Program-made: the position numbers and the translations under genes
Shown here: positions 34,142 to 36,413 of the stretch, piece after piece
How the letters are laid out: every line of letters starts with the position of its first letter
How positions within the stretch are numbered: the first letter of the stretch is position 1
The notes under the pieces: model-generated
What the model saw: only the letters and a program-made list of their open reading frames with translations
Told to the model about the DNA's origin: nothing
The model's database searches: none
Assembly (NCBI GenBank): GCA_002499445.1
Contig: DALS01000050.1
Location: forward strand, 106,051-142,463
Length of the DNA: 36,413 nt
From: Methanosarcina sp. UBA293
Lineage (GTDB): Archaea; Halobacteriota; Methanosarcinia; Methanosarcinales; Methanosarcinaceae
Direction of reading: 5' to 3'

Positions 34142-34690
34142 TTAATAAAAGTCAACTGAGTCTAGCTGTGACTGCAAAAGCTCCTGATGCTTTTTTTCCA
34201 GGAATTTGTAGACTGCACCATGGGTAGCTCCATCGAGTAGCATCCTTATAGCTGTCCGAATTATGGTGTTCTGTTCTGGGTGACCAAGTATGGATACTGT
34301 TTTTCCGTATACTGAAATCTTAACGTTTATCAGAGTTTCTGCAAGCTCTCTGGTTCTTCCGTTTCTTCCTATTATTCTGCCCTTTATACGCTGTAGTTCT
34401 TTTGGAGTAGTAGCGACGTCGGAAAGGTCTATGACCTCAAGCACAAGCATATCGTCATCTAGGAGTTCAAGAGCTTTTTCAGGACTAAAGCCTCTTCCTA
34501 TTGCTTTTAGAGTTTCGAGGATCCTAAATTCTTTCAGGGGGTCTTCCTCACAGGTGACGTCTATCTTTCCGCTTTCACTGTCAACTTCAAGTTGGCATGC
34601 GGTTTTGTTCTCGATAAGCTTTTTTGTTTCTCCTTTGGGGCCTATAATTACTCCGATTCTCTCTTTGGGGATCTTGGCATATTGTGTCAT
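34142..34690 (-). CDS. KH-domain RNA-binding protein (archaeal Pno1/Dim2-like)
   Basis: The 182-residue protein has two KH domains. KH1 has RIGVIIGPKGETKKLIE (the GPKG loop near residue 18) and KH2 has RIKGRIIGRNGRTRELAE (the GRNG loop near residue 109). It matches the archaeal relatives of Pno1/Dim2 (also called the Krr1-like KH protein), which help process and assemble the small ribosomal subunit. It starts two bases after the Rio1 gene ends, and Rio1 works in the same late 40S/30S maturation step, so the operon is functionally coherent. Confidence 0.93.
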   Translation of the reverse strand: MTQYAKIPKERIGVIIGPKGETKKLIENKTACQLEVDSESGKIDVTCEEDPLKEFRILETLKAIGRGFSPEKALELLDDDMLVLEVIDLSDVATTPKELQRIKGRIIGRNGRTRELAETLINVKISVYGKTVSILGHPEQNTIIRTAIRMLLDGATHGAVYKFLEKKHQELLQSQLDSVDFY

Positions 34691-34692
34691 TT

Positions 34693-35475
34693 TTATTCCG
34701 CCTGTATCTTTTTTAATAGTTCTTCAGGTTTGTTCTTTATCCCATAGCGGCTGAAGAACCTGAGTATATTTTGCACGTCCCTGTACAGGAATTCTCGGGC
34801 GTTAGGATGTTCAAGGGTCACGGACTGTCCCATATCAATAAATATAGGAGTCAGGTCGTTTGGATCGATCAGGATATTATATTCGCTTAGATCGGCATGT
34901 ACGAGGTTTGCTTTTTTATTGAGAAGGTGCATGTATTCGACAATTATATCAAAAACAAGTTTTGCCTCTTCGTTTTCGAGATGTGTGCTTTTCAGGAGCG
35001 GATAAGGTACCTCATTTTCTCCCATAAATTCCATAACGAGAATATTCTTCTCGGCAAGCAATGGCTCAGGGACTCGAACACCTGCGCTTTTCGCACGCTT
35101 CAGGTTCTGAAGCTCCTTGCGTGTCCATGCAAAAATGATATCTCGCTTGTTATTTCGAATGTTTGTAAAGCGAGGGTCTTTCATAATATAGGCATCCATG
35201 GTCTTGAAGGTGCTGCTGGCAATCCTGTATATTTTTACAGCCAGTTCTTTATCAGGGCCTTCAGCATGGAATACATTTGCTTCCTTTCCAGTACTGATAG
35301 CTCCACCCATTGCTTTTATTATGCCCTTGTTGGAAAGGGTATAAAGAATTTTAAGGGTGGGTACATCGAAGACATTTTCTTCTACCTTCAGCCGATCTGA
35401 GTCTTTTTCTCTGGCTCGAGACTTATCCTTAGCGCGATCTATGCGCCTTATTTTCTTTTCCTGATCCATTCCCAT
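34693..35475 (-). CDS. rio1: RIO1-type serine protein kinase/ATPase
   Basis: The 260-residue protein has a basic N-terminal tail (residues 1-30). The RIO kinase fold follows: nucleotide loop STGKEANVF (61-69), catalytic lysine K81 in AVKIYR, catalytic loop HADLSEYN (D195, N200) and metal-binding IDMGQ (D214). RIO1 acts late in small-subunit ribosome maturation. It begins one base after the aIF1A stop codon and ends two bases before the KH gene. A second in-frame ATG at 35469 is an alternative start. Confidence 0.96.
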   Translation of the reverse strand: MGMDQEKKIRRIDRAKDKSRAREKDSDRLKVEENVFDVPTLKILYTLSNKGIIKAMGGAISTGKEANVFHAEGPDKELAVKIYRIASSTFKTMDAYIMKDPRFTNIRNNKRDIIFAWTRKELQNLKRAKSAGVRVPEPLLAEKNILVMEFMGENEVPYPLLKSTHLENEEAKLVFDIIVEYMHLLNKKANLVHADLSEYNILIDPNDLTPIFIDMGQSVTLEHPNAREFLYRDVQNILRFFSRYGIKNKPEELLKKIQAE

Positions 35476-35476
35476 A

Positions 35477-35806
35477 TTATCCTTTCAGGTATCCTTTCCT
35501 CTCAAGCCAGTCTACCTGTGGCCTTGTATATTTCCAGATCACATCCGCCTTTTCGTTCTGGAACTCCCAGGGTACGACAATAACGACATCTCCTTCTCTA
35601 ATCCAGGTTTTTTTCTTCATTGAACCTGGAATCCTTCCCATACGGACTACCCCATCCATACAACGGAGCCTCAGCCGGTTTGCACCAAGGAGACTCTCAA
35701 CAGTTGCCAGGATCTCGTTATTTTCCCTGCGTGGGATGCGCACTCTTGTAACGGTTTCTTCCGTGCTGGGTTTGGCTTTGGATGTAGATTTCTTTAAGTC
35801 TGCCAG
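35477..35806 (-). CDS. Translation initiation factor aIF1A, probable non-AUG (CTG) start
   Basis: This is archaeal aIF1A (eIF1A homologue), an OB-fold factor that binds the ribosomal A site and shapes start-codon selection. Diagnostic segments are RVRIPRRENNEI, LGANRLRLRCMDGVVRMGR and QVDWLERKGYL. In this frame no ATG, GTG or TTG exists between the TAA stops near 35819-35824 and GTG 35743. That GTG would give only 88 residues, cutting into the conserved TRVRIPR start, and it has no Shine-Dalgarno at proper spacing. CTG at 35806 gives 109 residues, the usual family length, and lies seven bases after GGGG (35814-35817). ATT at 35812 is another candidate. It is the first gene of the aIF1A-Rio1-KH operon. 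Confidence 0.85.
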   Translation of the reverse strand: MADLKKSTSKAKPSTEETVTRVRIPRRENNEILATVESLLGANRLRLRCMDGVVRMGRIPGSMKKKTWIREGDVVIVVPWEFQNEKADVIWKYTRPQVDWLERKGYLKG

Positions 35807-35875
35807 TTTAATACCCCATTATTATTTAGCTTTCTTTTATTATTGCACTTTTTGTTTTTCATACCCTTAAATCTC

Positions 35876-35884
35876 TTATATATC
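35876..35884 (-). promoter_or_regulatory. TATA box of the aIF1A-Rio1-KH operon
   Basis: Read on the minus strand, GATATATAA lies about 70-78 bases before the proposed CTG start. A transcript start near 35853 would give a leader of about 47 bases containing the GGGG element at 35814-35817. A leadered mRNA fits Shine-Dalgarno-assisted non-AUG initiation. Confidence 0.5.
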
Positions 35885-36335
35885 AATTTTTCGAGTTTTA
35901 AGGTTATTTGTTTTTGCAGCTTTCAACTTTCTGTTATTATTTTAATGCTGCGCTATTCTGCTTTACTTTTTATTCTCTTCTTAGTATTATTTTTTTCCAA
36001 GTGATTACACGAACGATAGCTATATATATTAGATATTCCTTTGTATGTCTCACACGCAAAGCAAGCGTGGGCCGCTCTCGAAATTATCATTCTAGAGCGA
36101 ATGTCAGGAATTTAAAAAACAGGTTTTCGTTCATTGTTAATTTGTTTTTCAAAGTTTTCCTTGATAAGAAGATTTATATATTATAAGTGATGTATATTTA
36201 CATCCTGATTCAGCATGAATTTCTTGTGCTGGGTGATTTCTCTCATAGTTATCTGGTTGAAACTTCTTCTTGGTTTGAAGAATGGGGACATCTTTAAATA
36301 CTATGAGTGCGTATATATAACTTCCTGCATGATAA
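35885..36335. other. Hairpin-rich intergenic region, possible small RNA
   Basis: No credible protein gene lies here. TATA-like boxes occur near 36019-36030, 36172-36182 and 36312-36319. Several compact hairpins are present: 36053-36069 (CACGC/GCGTG), 36073-36099 (CGCTCT/AGAGCG), 36189-36204 (GATGTA/TACATC), 36211-36231 (CAGCATGA/TTGTGCTG with two G-U pairs) and 36264-36282 (TTCTTC/GAAGAA). GC-richer islands downstream of TATA boxes suggest one or two non-coding RNAs, but no known class was recognised. Confidence 0.35.
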
Positions 36336-36413
36336 ATGCGGAAATTACTGCTTATTAATAATGGAGACAGAAAAAAACATCGCGAAACTGGAATAACTGA
36401 ATTGATAGTTGTT
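36336..36413 (+). CDS. Possible 5' end of a gene cut by the window edge
   Basis: ATG 36336 opens a frame that stays open for 26 codons to the end of the window, beginning MRKLLLINNGDRKKH. A TATA box (TATATATA, 36312-36319) lies 17-24 bases upstream, compatible with a leaderless mRNA. There is no Shine-Dalgarno. The stretch is too short to assign a family, and chance openness cannot be excluded. Confidence 0.3.
   Translation, partial: MRKLLLINNGDRKKHRETGITELIVV

Noticed and set aside
35908..36186. Plus-strand 92-codon ORF
   Set aside because: The translation is rich in Phe, Tyr, Ile and Leu as expected from AT-rich non-coding DNA, with no ribosome binding site or family likeness. Hairpins lie within it.
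36187..36240. Possible box C/D guide RNA (AGTGATGT followed by CTGA)
   Set aside because: The box C match is imperfect, and no second box D lies at a proper distance, so a C/D RNA is not supported.
1..36413. CRISPR arrays, transposons, prophage, rRNA and tRNA genes
   Set aside because: The repeats found are short tandem duplications without spacers. No transposase, integrase or structural RNA signature was recognised on either strand.

Overview
The window looks like chromosomal DNA of a methanogenic archaeon of the genus Methanosarcina or a close relative. The evidence is a secreted protein made of two Methanosarcina-type S-layer duplication domains, a stand-alone MEDS sensory domain, family-B DNA polymerase, the archaeal aIF1A-Rio1-KH gene trio, TATA-box promoters (several of them leaderless), and AT-rich spacers with oligo-T terminators. 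No rRNA, tRNA, CRISPR array, transposase or phage gene was seen.

Layout. (1) 1-5343 is a loose accessory region: a decayed stretch with 47-bp repeats, a glycosylation-site-rich membrane protein, a MEDS-domain protein, a DUF421 membrane protein and two tandem hemerythrin-like proteins. (2) 5864-6868 is an AbrB-PhoU phosphate-uptake regulator that seems to start at ATT. (3) 6970-20642 (minus strand) is a tightly packed run of nine genes: a small secreted protein, two paralogous beta-propeller lipoproteins, a CobN-type chelatase large subunit, an ECF-type S component with a large extracellular domain, a double-ATPase ECF A component, an ECF T component, and an ABC-2 ATPase/permease pair. (4) Divergent from it, 20997-24842 encodes an S-layer-domain protein and a ChlI-ChlD fusion. 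A perfect 11-bp inverted repeat with a 16-bp spacer lies almost exactly midway between the two divergent starts. (5) 25054-27846 is DNA polymerase B. (6) 28198-32404 is the pstS-pstC-pstA-pstB-phoU phosphate operon. (7) 32575-33981 is dihydroorotase. (8) 35806-34142 (minus) is aIF1A-Rio1-KH, where aIF1A appears to start at a non-AUG codon. (9) 35807-36413 is an AT-rich, hairpin-rich spacer that may end in the first codons of another gene.

The most interesting object is regions 3 plus 4. CobN and ChlI/ChlD together form the class-I (ATP-dependent) chelatase architecture. Here they sit with their own import system, an exporter-like ABC pair, and a cell-surface layer of lipoproteins and an S-layer-domain protein. 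Methanogens make cobalamin by the anaerobic route and F430 with a small class-II chelatase, so a CobN chelatase is not obviously needed for either. I infer a metal or tetrapyrrole capture-and-processing system, possibly one that imports a tetrapyrrole and inserts or removes its metal. The substrate cannot be read from the sequence.

A second theme is unusual translation initiation: two probable non-AUG starts (one of them in an initiation-factor gene) and two small intra-operon duplications that each create a tiny ORF just ahead of a real start codon.
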